DNA from: Clostridia bacterium
GTDB lineage: Bacteria > Bacillota > Clostridia > Oscillospirales > Butyricicoccaceae
Direction: 5' to 3'
DNA length: 24,272 nucleotides
NCBI GenBank assembly: GCA_017396925.1
Contig: JAFQKM010000255.1
Coordinates: 1-24,272 of the forward strand
The translations under genes and the position numbers were made by a program. Shown here piece after piece: positions 23,491-24,272 of the stretch (position 1 is the stretch's first letter; every line of letters begins with the position of its first letter). The notes under the pieces were generated by a model. That model made no database searches and was not told the DNA's origin. It worked only from the letters and a program-made list of their open reading frames with translations.

Positions 23491-24272
23491 TTAGTTGAAC
23501 AGAATATTGATATAGGGCAGCAATGCGGCCTTATCGCGCAGTTCGGCTTCACCGCGGGGGCTGAGGGCCAGCGCACAGCCGATGGACATATTGCCCTCGC
23601 CATCCTGTCGGGGCAGTGTGCGGCCAACAGCCTGATCGGGCTGCATCGAGCAGCTCCACAGCAGATAGTCGGCGCCGATGCCGATGATCTCGACCGCGTT
23701 GACCCCCTGCTCGTCCATCAGGGCAAAAGCCAGCAGATTGCCGCCGCTCTGATCGAACAGGCCAAATGCGCGCTCGTTGTATTCTTCGAGGATCTCCTTC
23801 CAGCGCTGCGCATCGCGGTGGATAGCCAGACGGCCTGCCGTGGCAGCCTTGAAGAGATATTCCAGCTTGGGAATGTCGGTCTCGTTCAGCATACGCACCT
23901 TGCACATAGGCAAGGGCGGCTCCTGACCGGGTCGGAGCTCGGAAACCGCAAAGGAAGGCTCATAGCCAAAACGCTTGTAGAAGGCAAAGAGGCTGTCGTT
24001 TTCGGTGATGAGAATCGAGAGATCCTTGCCTTCAGCCTCACCCATGCCGAAGGAAAACTCCAGCATATTGCCCATAATGCCCTTGCCGCGGTAATCAGGG
24101 TGGGTGGCTGCCGCAAAAATATAGGTGACGTCCAGCAGGCCATCTTCGCCCTGCATGGCGGCATCCATCAGATTGACCATGGCGATCAGCTTCTCGCCGT
24201 CCTTAACCAGCAGGCAGCGGTCGGGCTTCCAGAAATTGTCGTGATAATAGACGCAATACTCGTGCTCGCCGG
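23491..24272 (-). CDS. GNAT-family N-acetyltransferase, 5' end cut by the right edge
   Basis: At least 260 residues; the frame is open to the last base and no start with a ribosome binding site is seen, so the true N-terminus lies outside. The acetyl-CoA-binding motif A is clear: ATHPDYRGKGIMGNML, followed by FYKRFGYEPSF. This places it among Eis-like or YfbQ-like GNAT proteins that have a second C-terminal domain. That second half (from about KVRMLNETD) fits an additional GNAT or sterol-carrier-like fold and ends with PYINILFN. The acceptor is unknown. An ATG at 24178-24180 is internal, because upstream codons (YYHDNFWKPDRCLLVKDGEK) continue a typical GNAT beta-strand region. Confidence 0.87.
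   Translation of the reverse strand, partial: GEHEYCVYYHDNFWKPDRCLLVKDGEKLIAMVNLMDAAMQGEDGLLDVTYIFAAATHPDYRGKGIMGNMLEFSFGMGEAEGKDLSILITENDSLFAFYKRFGYEPSFAVSELRPGQEPPLPMCKVRMLNETDIPKLEYLFKAATAGRLAIHRDAQRWKEILEEYNERAFGLFDQSGGNLLAFALMDEQGVNAVEIIGIGADYLLWSCSMQPDQAVGRTLPRQDGEGNMSIGCALALSPRGEAELRDKAALLPYINILFN

Overview
The window reads as a dense chromosomal segment of a Gram-positive, endospore-lineage Firmicute, most likely a class Clostridia member of the Oscillospiraceae/Ruminococcaceae type. Reasons: moderately high GC by eye, AGGAGG-type ribosome binding sites, a YpeB germination protein, RNase M5, a TagO/WecB/TagA set for a teichoic-acid-type linkage unit, a ComEC channel, a clostridial BlaI/BlaR1 pair and no outer-membrane genes. 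I see no phage, transposon, CRISPR, rRNA or tRNA. No gene-free stretch exceeds about 200 bases.

Left edge (1-580): the start of a BlaR1-type sensor protease and its BlaI repressor, read leftward from a promoter overlaid with two inverted repeats. Next comes one long leftward block (611-13834). From upstream to downstream it holds a CPBP membrane protease, tagA, thyX, tmk and a second CPBP protease; then, after a 117-base gap, mltG, a U32-family tRNA-hydroxylation-type protein, alaS, hinT, comEC, holA and rnmV, closed by a strong terminator at 575-605. Many junctions overlap or nearly touch (tagA/thyX, thyX/tmk, tmk/CPBP, comEC/holA, holA/rnmV), so translational coupling is likely.

Centre (13856-16440): a divergent promoter region drives nth (endonuclease III) rightward. 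It converges on a leftward YfcE/MJ0936-type phosphodiesterase across a bidirectional terminator. Divergent from the phosphodiesterase is a rightward cluster of three small unnamed proteins (15349-16404) ending in its own terminator. This is the least explained part of the window.

Right half: a leftward operon trpS-tagO-wecB followed by an unnamed membrane-anchored protein whose best-placed start codon appears to be ATC; ypeB and birA rightward; and a leftward pair, a GNAT acetyltransferase (cut by the right edge) and an HD-domain hydrolase, converging on birA at another bidirectional terminator.

Functional themes: cell envelope (TagO makes the lipid-linked GlcNAc, WecB makes UDP-ManNAc, TagA joins them; MltG cuts peptidoglycan; BlaI/BlaR1 senses beta-lactams), dTMP supply (ThyX then Tmk), DNA uptake, replication and repair (ComEC, HolA, Nth), translation (AlaS, TrpS, U32 protein, RNase M5) and spore germination (YpeB). 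I did not find an obviously new large system. The best candidates for undescribed biology are the three-gene small-protein cluster, the ATC-start membrane protein and the ComEC with an apparently degenerate C-terminal domain. All family names come from motif recognition by eye; no database search was run.
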